Origin: Verrucomicrobiales bacterium
GTDB taxonomy: Bacteria; Verrucomicrobiota; Verrucomicrobiia; Verrucomicrobiales; V1-33
DNA: 64,000 nt
Direction: 5' to 3'
Assembly: GCA_028293125.1 (NCBI GenBank)
Contig: JAQGPJ010000061.1
Coordinates: 62,001-126,000 of the forward strand
In this document: in pieces, positions 1-9,300 of the stretch
How the letters are laid out: each line of letters starts with the position of its first letter
Position numbering within the stretch: position 1 is the first letter of the stretch
Translations under genes and position numbers: made by a program
Notes under the pieces: model-generated
Database searches by the model: none
What the model was told of the DNA's origin: nothing
The model's input: only the letters and a program-made list of their open reading frames with translations

Positions 1-1873
1 CCGCCTCGGGCACGGAGTATTCCGAAAAAGGATTGCCGCCCCGGTCCTCGATATACTCCAGCCGGGCCGCCGTCAGCGGGTGGTCCGGCACTGCAAACGG
101 CAGGCGGGTGATGATCACATTCGAGAGGGATTCCCCGGGCACATCCACTCCGGTCCAAAAACTTTCGGTGCCGAAAAGCACGCTGCTGATGTCGTCCTTG
201 AAGTCCTGCAGCAGCTGGTGGCGCGGGCGGCCCTTCCCCTGCACCAGCAGCGTCCAGTGGCGCTCCTGGCACCAGCTTTCCAGGCGCGCGGACATGGACT
301 CCATCAGCCGGTAGCTGGTGAAAAGCACAAAGGCCCGGCCCTGCGACTGCTCCAGGAAATGCCGGATCCACTGCTCCAGCGCGGCCTCGTAGCCCGGGGA
401 ATTTGGGTCCGGCAGGTGCCGCACGAGATGCAGGCGCATCTGATTTTCCCAGTCAAAGGGGCTGCCAATCTCCACGGCGCGGACCTTCTCCGCCCCGCAG
501 CGGCGGCGGAAGTAGCGCAGATTGGGCTCGCCCGCGCCGAAGGTGGCGCTGGTCATGACACAGGTTTTGTGACCGCTGAAAAACAGCTGCCGCAGCAGCC
601 CGCTGACATCCACCGGGGCGGCGTGCAGGCTGATATTCCGGTTTTCGATCCCACTGCGCTCCACCCAGTAAACGTGCCCCTCCCGCGACATGGTCAGAAA
701 GGCCTCCAGTTCCGCCCGCAGACCGCTGACGCGGCGGCCCATCTCCGTGATTTCCGCCACCCCGCTGTCCGCCGCCTCCTTGTCATCCGTCACCTTCCGC
801 ACACATTCCACCACCTCCTGCAGCGGCCCGTGCAGGATGTTCTCCACCAGCCCCCCCGTCCGCACGCGGAACTCCCGTCCCGCCGGCCCGAACCGGGCGG
901 CGTCCCGCACGGCGGCGAAAAACGTCTCCATGTGCTCCTGCAGCCGGGTGGAGGCCAGCACCCCCTCCACGCTTTTGGCCTGGGCGAAGAGCCCTTTCTG
1001 GGTGCGGGGGTTGTAAAGCCGGTTCAGGTCAAATTTCAAGCCCGCCTGGGAGACATGCAGGCCCAGCTGCTTCGCGGCCACATTCTCCAGGGTGTGGGCC
1101 TCGTCGAGCACCACGAAGTCATTGGGAAACAGGAATCCCTCGCCCTCCACCCCCAGCTCCTCCTGGGCGGAGAGCATGGTGAAGAAAAGCGTGTGGTTCA
1201 GCACCACCATCTCCGCCTCCGCCGCCCGCCGGCGGGCGTTCTGGTAAAAACAGCCGCTCTCCGGTCCGCAGGAGCGCGGAGTGCAGGCATGGGGCTCGCT
1301 GCACACCTGCGACCAGACATTCGGCGAGGGCGTGAAGTTGAGATCGCTGAGCGTGCCGTCCTCCGTCAGGCCGCGCCATTTCCAAAGGGCGCGCACTTCC
1401 TCGTGCTCGGCGGTGCTGAACAGATCGGAGGTGCCGCGCATGGCGCGCGAAAGCCGCTGCGGGCACAGGTAGTTCGCCCGCCCCTTCAGCAGCACCGCCG
1501 TGAAGGGGTGCGGCAGCAGCTTCTGCACGATGGGGATGTCCTTGGCGATGAGCTGCTCCTGGAGATTAATGGTGTGCGTGGAGACCACCGCCTTGCGCTT
1601 TTCCCGATGGGCGGTCAGGGCCGCCGGCAGCAGGTACGCCAGAGACTTGCCCACCCCCGTGCCCGCCTCAATGATCACGGCACGCCTTTTTTCCAGCGCC
1701 TGCCCCACCTCCACCGCCATGCGCTGCTGGCCGGAGCGGTATTCGAAGTCAGGGGACCTCGACAGCAGCCCGGTTTCAGAAAAGGCCTCGTGCATTTCCA
1801 GCGCCAGTCCGGAAAGCGCCTCCGGCGGCGGCGTGTTGTCCCGCGCCGCCCCGGCCTGGGGCGGGTCCGGCAT
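1..1873 (-). CDS. dinG: DinG/XPD-type ATP-dependent DNA helicase, C-terminus cut by window edge
   Basis: This frame is open from an ATG at 1873 to the left edge, about 624 codons. It shows a Walker A motif (EAGTGVGKS, about residues 67-75), helicase motifs STHTINLQEQ and a DEAH box (LDEAHTLENV, about residue 257), and late motifs such as GTESFWTGVDVPGE. Between Walker A and DEAH lies a cysteine cluster (YLCPQR, then CSEPHACTPRSC and SGCFYQ) matching the Fe-S domain of DinG and XPD helicases. Such enzymes unwind DNA 5' to 3' in repair and at R-loops. The family is usually 640-700 residues, so only a short tail is missing. The large plus-strand reading over the same bases is a GC-driven shadow. 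Confidence 0.9.
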   Translation of the reverse strand, partial: MPDPPQAGAARDNTPPPEALSGLALEMHEAFSETGLLSRSPDFEYRSGQQRMAVEVGQALEKRRAVIIEAGTGVGKSLAYLLPAALTAHREKRKAVVSTHTINLQEQLIAKDIPIVQKLLPHPFTAVLLKGRANYLCPQRLSRAMRGTSDLFSTAEHEEVRALWKWRGLTEDGTLSDLNFTPSPNVWSQVCSEPHACTPRSCGPESGCFYQNARRRAAEAEMVVLNHTLFFTMLSAQEELGVEGEGFLFPNDFVVLDEAHTLENVAAKQLGLHVSQAGLKFDLNRLYNPRTQKGLFAQAKSVEGVLASTRLQEHMETFFAAVRDAARFGPAGREFRVRTGGLVENILHGPLQEVVECVRKVTDDKEAADSGVAEITEMGRRVSGLRAELEAFLTMSREGHVYWVERSGIENRNISLHAAPVDVSGLLRQLFFSGHKTCVMTSATFGAGEPNLRYFRRRCGAEKVRAVEIGSPFDWENQMRLHLVRHLPDPNSPGYEAALEQWIRHFLEQSQGRAFVLFTSYRLMESMSARLESWCQERHWTLLVQGKGRPRHQLLQDFKDDISSVLFGTESFWTGVDVPGESLSNVIITRLPFAVPDHPLTAARLEYIEDRGGNPFSEYSVPEA

Positions 1874-2214
1874 GATGACCTCCAATTCCGGCGGCAGTCG
1901 GCTTTCCACCCTTCGAAGGAACACCCGCCGCGCCCGCCGTCAATCCGGGAACTGGCGATCGGCTCCCTTCCGCGCACCCGATTCTCCGCCCCGGCGGCCT
2001 ACGCGGTTCCGGCCCGGATTCTGATCAAACCGTGGAATTCCGGCTTGGCTTCGCTGGTACTGGGCCAACACCCGCAGTGATGCCCGCCCGGACGGATTCA
2101 ATACTGAGGACACCATCCGCGAGCTCTGGTCCGCGCCGCCCGCTCCCGCTGTTCCTGCCGCTGCCTCCAAACATCAGCCGCTGTCTGCGGAGCCCAAGTG
2201 ATCTTTAAAGGCCA
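1874..2214. other. Gap upstream of dinG with no convincing gene
   Basis: This 341-bp interval carries the dinG promoter side and the end of the next minus-strand gene. A plus-strand stretch from about 2028 to the TGA at 2199-2201 has protein-like composition (it includes WYWANTRSDARPDGFNTEDT), but the frame has no ATG, GTG or TTG start before that text. It may be a coincidence or the remnant of a small gene. I saw no terminator or RNA gene. Confidence 0.4.
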
Positions 2215-2670
2215 TCAGGAAATGATCCTGTCCCCGGAGCCGTCCCAGCAGTAAATCTGAATTTTGTCTGCTTTGCTCCACGGATTCACACTGCGGACAT
2301 CGTCCGAACTGCCCCGGATCAAGCCACCGTCGAGCACCCGGTCTCCCGCGTAAGCCGCGTAGCAACATGAGATTGCTCCGAAAATGCCCGCAATCCCAAG
2401 AATCATATCCTCGACAAGCTCAGCTACTGCGCGCCCCTGTCCGTAGTCCGCAATGTGATAATGGCCGGTCGCGAAATATACCGTCAATTCCCCGTTTTCC
2501 GTGGACACTTCGAGCGGGCGGTCCGACATGAGTGGATTGGCGACCGTGAATTTGACGCCAGCGTCTCTGGACTGCTCCGTCACCGCCCCGACTGTGGTGG
2601 GCAGCAGAGCGCAGTAGTCATGAATCGCATCCCGGGTCCGCGAGTTCAGTTTGGCTTGATCTATAGACAT
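2215..2670 (-). CDS. Hypothetical protein with a glycine-rich hydrophobic segment
   Basis: A 151-residue protein of unrecognised family. The ATG at 2670 is chosen because the text from MSIDQAKLNSRTRDAIHDYC onward looks like a normal protein. The open frame continues upstream to 2922, but that part has odd composition and no better start. A hydrophobic stretch (ILGIAGIFGAISCCYAAYAG, about residues 97-116) could be a membrane segment. There is no clear Shine-Dalgarno site. A longer protein with an upstream frameshift is possible, because a second minus frame just upstream (about 2860-3000) also encodes a membrane-helix-like stretch. Confidence 0.5.
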   Translation of the reverse strand: MSIDQAKLNSRTRDAIHDYCALLPTTVGAVTEQSRDAGVKFTVANPLMSDRPLEVSTENGELTVYFATGHYHIADYGQGRAVAELVEDMILGIAGIFGAISCCYAAYAGDRVLDGGLIRGSSDDVRSVNPWSKADKIQIYCWDGSGDRIIS

Positions 2671-2994
2671 GGAATAGGATGCGTGGCGACGAAGCGGACC
2701 AACGCGCAATTGGTATGCGGGCGACGAGCAGCTGATAAGCCTTCTTTTCATCTCCTGGAGCCGCTGGGGCAATGCGGTTTTGTGATCAATTGAAGTCTGC
2801 AGGGTCAAGCCTGTCCCCCGCAGCGTCAGCAGGTCATGCAGGCCTTTCCCAAGCTTACCATAAGTGAAAAAAGAGGCAGCCCGGGTGAAATGCCACCTTC
2901 CAATCTCGGGCCCTCCGTCCAAAAAGCAACGTGATGACAGACACTACTAACCACGCAAAAAATAAAAACGCGGGCACTCCAGACCGCAGCGGAT
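2671..2994. other. Gap of 324 bp with possible remnant coding text
   Basis: No intact gene is visible. On the minus strand one frame encodes a hydrophobic helix (AFLFFAWLVVSVITLLFG, about 2910-2985) that ends at a stop near 2855. Another frame stays open into the hypothetical protein downstream. This may be a decayed N-terminus of that protein or just intergenic sequence. Confidence 0.3.
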
Positions 2995-3900
2995 TCAAGA
3001 GCCAGCCAGACACAGATCGCGGAACTCCCGCGCATTGTCCACCGCGGAGCCGTCCATGGTGTTGTTGAAATAGGCCCACACCCGGCGGGCTCCGCTGCGG
3101 ATGACGCGGTCGCGCCACGCCTCCAGTTCCGCCGTGCTGTAGTTATACAAATACCACTTCGTGGCCCCATGGAAGCGCAGATACACCTCTCCCGCCGTGT
3201 TCACCAATTCATCAGGCAGATTTGGGGTGCTGCATGAGCAGAAGATGGTGCCGGTTTCCCGGAAGGCGTCATAGACTTTTTCATTCCACCAGGAGGGATG
3301 GCGGAACTCCACCACATTGCGCCGTGCCGGGTTCAGCTGAGACAGGATCCGCTTGAGCCGGTCCAGCGTGAAATCGTATCCCGGCGGCATCTGAAAGAGA
3401 AAGCACCCCATGTGCTCCCCCAGCAGGGTGGCGATATAGCCAAAATCACGCACCAGCTCCCCGGTGTCCCGGAAGCGCTTCGCATGGGTAATCAGCTCGC
3501 AGACCTTCACCGTGTAAATCAACCGCCGGGGTCCCGCCTGCCGCAGCCAGGTTTTCACGGTGTCCACGGTGGGCCAAGAGTAAAAGGGGGCATTCAGCTC
3601 CACCGTTTGAAATTGTTCAGCATAGTGGTCAAACCACCGGCCCGACGGCATGGATTCCGGATAAAACTTTCCCTTCCACTCCCGGTAATACCACCCCGAG
3701 CAACCGACATTGAGCGACGGAGGCTCCTCCATGGGGGCTTCCGTTTCCAGCCCCGGCAGGCAATCCAAGGTCGCCTCCATCCAGGCGGCATGCATTTTCC
3801 GCGCCCGTTCCTCATTGGCCGTTCGCTGCGCCGCCCTCCGCTCTTGACGGCTGTCCGGTTTTTTGGCGGGGGTGGTTTCAGATTCGGAAATGGCGTTCAT
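2995..3900 (-). CDS. DUF72 (YecE-like) family protein
   Basis: The core carries the DUF72 signature near its start (GCSGWYYREWKGKFYP), then FQTVELNAPFYSWP, a mid-domain FLFQMPPGYDF, VEFRHPSWW, and a C-terminal WAYFNNTMDGSAVDNAR motif. DUF72 proteins have a TIM-barrel-like fold and no firmly established reaction. An Arg/Lys/Glu-rich leader of about 70 residues precedes the domain. The ATG at 3900 is used here. An in-frame TTG at 3984 has a strong AGGAGAGG eight bases upstream and would give 329 residues, so the true start is open. No partner gene is evident. Confidence 0.82.
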   Translation of the reverse strand: MNAISESETTPAKKPDSRQERRAAQRTANEERARKMHAAWMEATLDCLPGLETEAPMEEPPSLNVGCSGWYYREWKGKFYPESMPSGRWFDHYAEQFQTVELNAPFYSWPTVDTVKTWLRQAGPRRLIYTVKVCELITHAKRFRDTGELVRDFGYIATLLGEHMGCFLFQMPPGYDFTLDRLKRILSQLNPARRNVVEFRHPSWWNEKVYDAFRETGTIFCSCSTPNLPDELVNTAGEVYLRFHGATKWYLYNYSTAELEAWRDRVIRSGARRVWAYFNNTMDGSAVDNAREFRDLCLAGS

Positions 3901-4400
3901 TTTTTTGAGGGAAAGCGCCTGGCGTTCCGGTTCCGGCCTTGTCCATTCCGATGACCTGACGCCTGACGGTTGGTGATGCGGCAAATATGCATCCTCTCCT
4001 CTGCAAACGGCGGGCCATCGTGATCCGCCTCAGAGTGCCGTTGTTTTTGCGGGATGGCCGGTGCCTTCTCCCGGCCCGGATCCAAAACCGCATCCGGAAT
4101 TCCGATGCGGATTGCGGCTGCCGGGCCGTATCCGGTGGGCACTTTGCGCAATCCCGGGCGTGACTGGCATGCCACAGCCCGGTTTCCGAGGCCGGGAATT
4201 GCTGCATGGACCGTGATTCCGCAGCAGTCCCGCCCGGCAGTCACAGGGCCCGCACAAATGATGCATCCGGATTTTCCAGGTTTTCGAATTACAACTCCTG
4301 GCTGCGGGCATTCTCTTTCCTGAAGCAAAGTTGCCACAGGCAGGGAAGGCCTGTTGCTGAATTAGCCGCCCGGCGGCACACAAGCCCCGGAACCGAATTC

Positions 4401-7400
4401 ATGACTGAACCAACCTCCATTTCGCCCGCAGCGCCCGTCAGCCGGACCCCGTCCGGTCTTCCCCTTTATTCCGCCTTGGCGGCGGTGATGGCTTTCTTCA
4501 TCGTGAGCGCGGGGATCTCCCACCGGAATGTGCAAACCCTGAGGGAGGCGACGGACCGGGTTTCCCATACCCACGGAGTTATTGAAGCCTTGGAGGATGT
4601 GTTTTCCCTGATGAGGGATGCGGAAAGCGGACAGCGGGGCCTGATCATCACCGGGGAGGAAAAGTATCTCGAGCCCTATACGGCGGCTCTGGCCCGCATC
4701 GAGGCCCGGCTGGCCGATGTGCAGCGGCTGACAGCCGACAATTCGGACCAGCAGGCCAGGATCCCCGCGCTTGAAAAATTTGTGCAGTTCAGACTTCGGG
4801 AGTTAGCGGATGTGATCACCCTGCGGCGTGAAAAGGGTTTTGAGGCCGCGCAGACGCGGATATACACCGGTCGGGGCAAGGGGTCCATGGATGCCCTGCG
4901 GGCGCAGGTGGCCACCATGCAGCAGGAGGAACGCGCGCTGCTCAGTGCGCGCTTCGCGCAGTCGGAAGCGGCGTTTCAGACCACCCTCCAGAGTGTGGTG
5001 GTCAGCGGACTGCTGGGCATCCTGCTGGCGGGGGCCGTGGCCTGGCTGATCCGCCGCGCCGCCATTTCCCGCCAGCGGCAGCATTGGCTGGAGGCTGGCC
5101 ACGCCACTCTGAGTGAAAAGTTGATGGGGGAGCAGCGCATTTCCGAACTCGGGGACAAGGCCCTGCGCTTTCTCTGCGAATATATGGGCGCGCAGGCGGG
5201 GGCTGTTTTCATCAATGACGGCGGGAGCATGAACTTCCGGCGGTCCGCCACTTACGGCATGCCGGCGGACGCCGCCCTGCCGGAGCAGTTCACCTTCGGC
5301 GAGGGGCTGCTGGGCCAGGCGGCGAAGGACGCCCGTCCCTTTCTCGTGAGTGAGGTGCCCGAAGGTTATCTGGCCATCGGATCGGCGCTCGGCACCCACC
5401 CGCCGCGTCATCTTCTCATCGCTCCCGCGCAGACGGACGGGGTGGTCAATGCGGTGCTGGAACTGGGATTTTTCCAGCCGGTTCCGGAGGCCTCCGCGGA
5501 ACTCCTGACCCGCACCGCGGAGGCCATCGGCATCGCCGTGCGCTCGGCCAATTCCCGGTCGCGGATCGAGGAGCTGCTGGAGGAGACCCAACGTCAGTCC
5601 GAGGAGGTGCAGGCCCAGAGCGAAGAGCTGCGGGTGTCGAATGAGGAACTGGAGGAGCAAAGCCGCGCCCTGCAGAAAACCCAGATACAGCTGGAGCAGC
5701 AGCAGGCGGAGCTGGAGCAGACCAATGTCCAACTGGAGGAGCAGACCCGGCGGCTGGAGGCGCAGAAAACCGATCTGCTGCGGACCAAGCTGGAGCTGGA
5801 GACCCAGGCGCGCATCGTGGAGCAGTCCAGCCGCTACAAGTCCGACTTCCTGGCCAATATGTCGCACGAACTGCGGACCCCGCTCAACTCCTCGCTTATC
5901 CTGGCGCAGCTGCTGGCGGAGAACCGCGGCGGAAACCTGACGGAGGAGCAGATCAAATACGCCCGCACCATCCAGAGCTCCGGCAACGATCTGCTGTCCC
6001 TGATCAACGATGTGCTCGACCTGGCAAAGATCGAAGCCGGACATATGGATATCAGGCCCCAGCGGGTGGTCATCAGCGGGCTGCTGGAAAGCCTGCGCGG
6101 ACAATTTGAACCGGTGGCCGGGACCAAGGGGCTGAGCCTGCGGATAAGCGCCGCGCCAGGCGCTCCGGCCTCCATCGAAACCGACCTGAAGCGGCTGGAG
6201 CAGGTGCTGCGCAATCTGCTGTCGAACGCGTTGAAATTCACCGGGCAGGGGGAGGTGGCGCTGGAAATTTCCGACGCCGGTCCGGGCCTTGTGGCCTTTG
6301 CCGTGCGGGACACCGGCATCGGGATTGAGGAGGAACAGCAGAAGGCCATTTTTGAGCCCTTCCGCCAAGCGGACGGGACAACGAGCCGCAAATACGGCGG
6401 CACGGGCCTGGGGCTCTCCATCTCGCGCGAGCTGTCGCGGCTGCTCGGCGGGGAAATCAGACTGGCCAGCGACCCGGGACAGGGCAGCGTCTTCACCGTC
6501 ATTCTGCCCATCACTGCGGAGGCTGTCCCGCCGGCGTCTCTGGCTGAGCCCTCCGCGCCCCCTTCCCTCTCCCTTTCCGCGCCGCTTCCACCGCCTCCGA
6601 TCCGCCCCGCGCCATCACCGGCGTCCTCCTCCTCTTCCCCGCCCGCACCGGCGCGGCGGGTTCCAGATGACCGGGAGCGGCTCGGAAGCAATGACCGGGT
6701 GATCCTGGTGGTCGAGGATGATCCTCATTTCGCCGGACTGCTGGCGGATCTGGCCCGCCAGCAGAACTTCCACTGCCTGGTGACCGCCAGCGCGCAGGAG
6801 GCCCTGGAGCTGGCGCGGGAGCACCTGCCCAGCGCGGTGCTGCTGGATGTGGGACTGCCGGACAGCTCCGGCCTTTTCGTACTGGACCGCCTGAAGCACG
6901 ACGCCCGCACGCGGCACATTCCGGTGCATGTCGTTTCCGGCAGCGACCATATGGAGAAAGCCATGGCCATGGGAGCCGTGGGCTATATGCTGAAACCGGT
7001 GGCGCGGGAGCAGATCACCGGCGCGCTGCAGTCCTTGGAAACGCAGCTCACGCGCCGGCTGCGGCGCGTGCTGGTGGTGGAGGACGACCCCGTCCAGCTC
7101 GGAGCGCTCTGCGCCCTGCTCACCTCCCGCGAGGTCGAGCCCACCGGGGCCATGGATGCCGCGGACTGCCTGGCCAAACTGCGGGAGGGCACCTTCGACT
7201 GCATGGTGCTGGATCTCAGTCTGCCGGACGCGACCGGATTCTCCCTGCTGGAGAAAATCAGCGCCGATGACTCCTATCCCTTCCCGCCCGTCATCATCTA
7301 CACCGGGCGGGAGCTCAGCGAGGACGAGGAGCAGCGGCTCCGGCGCTACTCGAAGTCCATCATCATCAAGGGGGCCAAATCCCATGAGCGGCTCCTCGAC

Positions 7401-7880
7401 GAGGTGGCTCTTTTCCTGCACCAGGTGGTCGCCGAACTGCCGGCGGAGCAGCAGCGGATGATCGAAAAGGCGCGCAGCCGGGAGGCCGCCCTGGAGGGGC
7501 GGCGGGTGCTGCTGGCGGAGGACGACGTGCGCAATATTTTCGCCCTCACCAGCCTGCTGGAGCCGCTGGGCCTGACCTTGGAGATCGCCCGGAACGGGCG
7601 GGAGGCCCTGACCGCTCTGGAGCGTGTCCAAAAGGGTCAGTCCCCCCCCGTCGATCTGGTTCTGATGGACATCATGATGCCGGAGATGGACGGCCTGACC
7701 GCCATGCGCGCCATCCGGGAAAACCCCGAATGGCGGAAGCTTCCCATGATCGCCCTCACCGCCAAGGCCATGCCGGATGACCAGCGGCAGTGCCTGGCCG
7801 CCGGGGCCAATGACTACCTGGCCAAGCCCTTGGACGTGGAAAAGCTGCTCTCCCTTGTCAGAATCTGGATGCCCCGATGA
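4401..7880 (+). CDS. Hybrid histidine kinase: CHASE3-GAF-HisKA-HATPase-REC-REC-REC
   Basis: A 1159-residue inner-membrane sensor kinase. Two membrane helices (about 20-40 and 198-217) flank a CHASE3-like periplasmic domain (AESGQRGLIITGEEKYLEPY). A GAF domain (about 237-382) and a long Gln/Glu-rich coiled coil (387-477) follow. HisKA has FLANMSHELRTPLN with His489. The ATPase domain shows N, G1 (DTGIGI) and G2 (GGTGLGLSIS) boxes. After a Pro/Ser linker come three receivers with acceptors Asp816, Asp938 and Asp1090. The second receiver has KGAKS in place of the usual KP motif. The ATG at 4401 starts just before the first helix. The frame is open further upstream but that text is not protein-like. 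The stop overlaps the next gene by 4 bp. Confidence 0.92.
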   Translation: MTEPTSISPAAPVSRTPSGLPLYSALAAVMAFFIVSAGISHRNVQTLREATDRVSHTHGVIEALEDVFSLMRDAESGQRGLIITGEEKYLEPYTAALARIEARLADVQRLTADNSDQQARIPALEKFVQFRLRELADVITLRREKGFEAAQTRIYTGRGKGSMDALRAQVATMQQEERALLSARFAQSEAAFQTTLQSVVVSGLLGILLAGAVAWLIRRAAISRQRQHWLEAGHATLSEKLMGEQRISELGDKALRFLCEYMGAQAGAVFINDGGSMNFRRSATYGMPADAALPEQFTFGEGLLGQAAKDARPFLVSEVPEGYLAIGSALGTHPPRHLLIAPAQTDGVVNAVLELGFFQPVPEASAELLTRTAEAIGIAVRSANSRSRIEELLEETQRQSEEVQAQSEELRVSNEELEEQSRALQKTQIQLEQQQAELEQTNVQLEEQTRRLEAQKTDLLRTKLELETQARIVEQSSRYKSDFLANMSHELRTPLNSSLILAQLLAENRGGNLTEEQIKYARTIQSSGNDLLSLINDVLDLAKIEAGHMDIRPQRVVISGLLESLRGQFEPVAGTKGLSLRISAAPGAPASIETDLKRLEQVLRNLLSNALKFTGQGEVALEISDAGPGLVAFAVRDTGIGIEEEQQKAIFEPFRQADGTTSRKYGGTGLGLSISRELSRLLGGEIRLASDPGQGSVFTVILPITAEAVPPASLAEPSAPPSLSLSAPLPPPPIRPAPSPASSSSSPPAPARRVPDDRERLGSNDRVILVVEDDPHFAGLLADLARQQNFHCLVTASAQEALELAREHLPSAVLLDVGLPDSSGLFVLDRLKHDARTRHIPVHVVSGSDHMEKAMAMGAVGYMLKPVAREQITGALQSLETQLTRRLRRVLVVEDDPVQLGALCALLTSREVEPTGAMDAADCLAKLREGTFDCMVLDLSLPDATGFSLLEKISADDSYPFPPVIIYTGRELSEDEEQRLRRYSKSIIIKGAKSHERLLDEVALFLHQVVAELPAEQQRMIEKARSREAALEGRRVLLAEDDVRNIFALTSLLEPLGLTLEIARNGREALTALERVQKGQSPPVDLVLMDIMMPEMDGLTAMRAIRENPEWRKLPMIALTAKAMPDDQRQCLAAGANDYLAKPLDVEKLLSLVRIWMPR

Positions 7881-8707
7881 AAACCAGCGCCGCCGAAACC
7901 GAGCATATCGAACTCCGCCTGCTGGTGGAGGCCATTTACCGGAAATATCACTACGATTTCCGGGACTACTCCTCAGCCTCGCTGAAACGGCGGCTGGTGC
8001 AGGCGCGCGACCGCTTCCACTGCGCCAGCTTCTCGGCGCTGCAGGAGCTGGTGCTGCACGATCCGGACGTCCTGCCGCAGATGCTGGGATTCCTCACGGT
8101 GCAGGTCAGCGAGATGTTCCGGGATCCCGCCTTTTTCCTCACCCTGCGGGAGCAGGTCCTGCCGCACCTGCGGACCTATCCCTCGCTGAAGGTCTGGGTG
8201 GCCGGCTGCAGTTCGGGTGAGGAGCTGTATTCCCTCGCCATTCTTTTCCGCGAGGAGGGCCTTGGGGAGCGCACCCTCTTCTACGCCACCGACATCAACC
8301 CTGAAGCCCTGCGGAAAGCGGAGGCGGGGGTCTATGAAGCCGACCGCATTCCGCTCTTCACCTCCAACCACCGGCTGTCCGGCGGGAAATCCTCCCTCTC
8401 GGATTATTACACCGCCGCCTACGGGAATGCCATCCTCGACAAGTCATTGAGGAAACGGACCGTCTTCTCAGACCACAGCCTCGTCTCCGACGCCGTCTTT
8501 GCGGAGGTGCAGCTGGTCTGTTGCCGCAATGTGCTGATCTACTTCAACCGGGACCTGCAAGACCGGGCTGTAGGCCTGTTCCGGGATTCCCTGGTGCGTA
8601 AAGGGTTTCTGGGACTCGGGTCCCGGGAGAGCCTGCACTTCTCCGCCCACGCCGAAGCCTTCACCCCCTTTGCCCGCAACGAGCGCATTTATCAGAAAAC
8701 CGTATGA
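7877..8707 (+). CDS. cheR: CheR-type protein-glutamate methyltransferase
   Basis: A 276-residue CheR-fold methyltransferase. The N-terminal helical part reads YHYDFRDYSSASLKRR. The S-adenosylmethionine site is VWVAGCSSGEELYSLA and the late motif CCRNVLIYFNRD is the typical CheR NVLIYF box. CheR enzymes methylate glutamates of chemoreceptors. No receptor is encoded here, so the target is unknown. The gene overlaps the kinase upstream (ATGA) and the CheB-like gene downstream, so the four products are probably co-translated. It lacks the TPR extension of the second CheR at 39.6 kb. Confidence 0.92.
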   Translation: MKTSAAETEHIELRLLVEAIYRKYHYDFRDYSSASLKRRLVQARDRFHCASFSALQELVLHDPDVLPQMLGFLTVQVSEMFRDPAFFLTLREQVLPHLRTYPSLKVWVAGCSSGEELYSLAILFREEGLGERTLFYATDINPEALRKAEAGVYEADRIPLFTSNHRLSGGKSSLSDYYTAAYGNAILDKSLRKRTVFSDHSLVSDAVFAEVQLVCCRNVLIYFNRDLQDRAVGLFRDSLVRKGFLGLGSRESLHFSAHAEAFTPFARNERIYQKTV

Positions 8708-9300
8708 ACCACGAACCTGTCCGGCAGGCGGCGGCGGCGGTTGTCATCGGAGCCTCGGCCGGGGCGGTGGAGGCGTTGCTGCGGATCCTGCCGGAGCTGC
8801 CGCCCGACTATCCCCTGCCCCTCCTGATAGTGGTTCACCTGCCGCCGGACCGCGAAAGCACCCTCGCGGCCCTGCTCGATGCCCGGTGCCGGATCACGGT
8901 GAAGGAGGCCGAGGACAAGGAGCCAATCCTGCCCGGCATGGCCTATCTGGCCCCTCCCGACTATCATCTGCTGGTGGAGCCGGATTTTCATCTCTCGCTG
9001 TCCAGCGAGGAGCAGGTGCTGTATTCCCGGCCCTCCATCGACGTGCTTTTTGAATCCGCTGCCGACGCCTACGGCACCGCCCTCGCCGGCATCATCCTCA
9101 CCGGCGCCAACAGCGACGGCGCCAAAGGCCTGCGGGCGGTGGCGGCCTCGGGCGGTATTGCCCTTGTGCAGTCCCCGGACTGCGCGGAGGCAACGGCCAT
9201 GCCCGCCGCGGCCCTGGCCGCCTGCCCTTCGGCGCAGGGCCTAAGTCTGGCGGAAATCACCGGCGTGCTGAAAAACGAACTTCCCCACCAACTGAAATAA
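8704..9300 (+). CDS. cheB: Stand-alone CheB-type methylesterase/deamidase domain
   Basis: A 198-residue CheB catalytic domain with no receiver domain. The expected triad is visible: Ser18 in GASAGAVEA, His45 in VVHLPPDRE and Asp138 in GANSDGAKG. CheB removes methyl groups or deamidates receptor glutamines. Without a receiver it cannot be switched on by its own phosphorylation, so control may come from the partner proteins. The start overlaps the CheR stop by 4 bp and the stop overlaps the next ATG (TAATG). Adjacent CheR and CheB resemble a split form of the CheB-CheR fusions found on some sensor kinases. Confidence 0.92.
   Translation: MNHEPVRQAAAAVVIGASAGAVEALLRILPELPPDYPLPLLIVVHLPPDRESTLAALLDARCRITVKEAEDKEPILPGMAYLAPPDYHLLVEPDFHLSLSSEEQVLYSRPSIDVLFESAADAYGTALAGIILTGANSDGAKGLRAVAASGGIALVQSPDCAEATAMPAAALAACPSAQGLSLAEITGVLKNELPHQLK

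Noticed and set aside
80-2080. Long plus-strand open frame over the dinG region
   Set aside because: The minus strand shows a complete set of helicase motifs. The plus frame is rich in Arg, Pro and His with no domain, as expected for a GC-driven shadow.
2028-2201. Possible plus-strand small protein before the TGA at 2199-2201
   Set aside because: The text looks protein-like but the frame has no start codon after the previous stop, so it cannot be supported as a gene.
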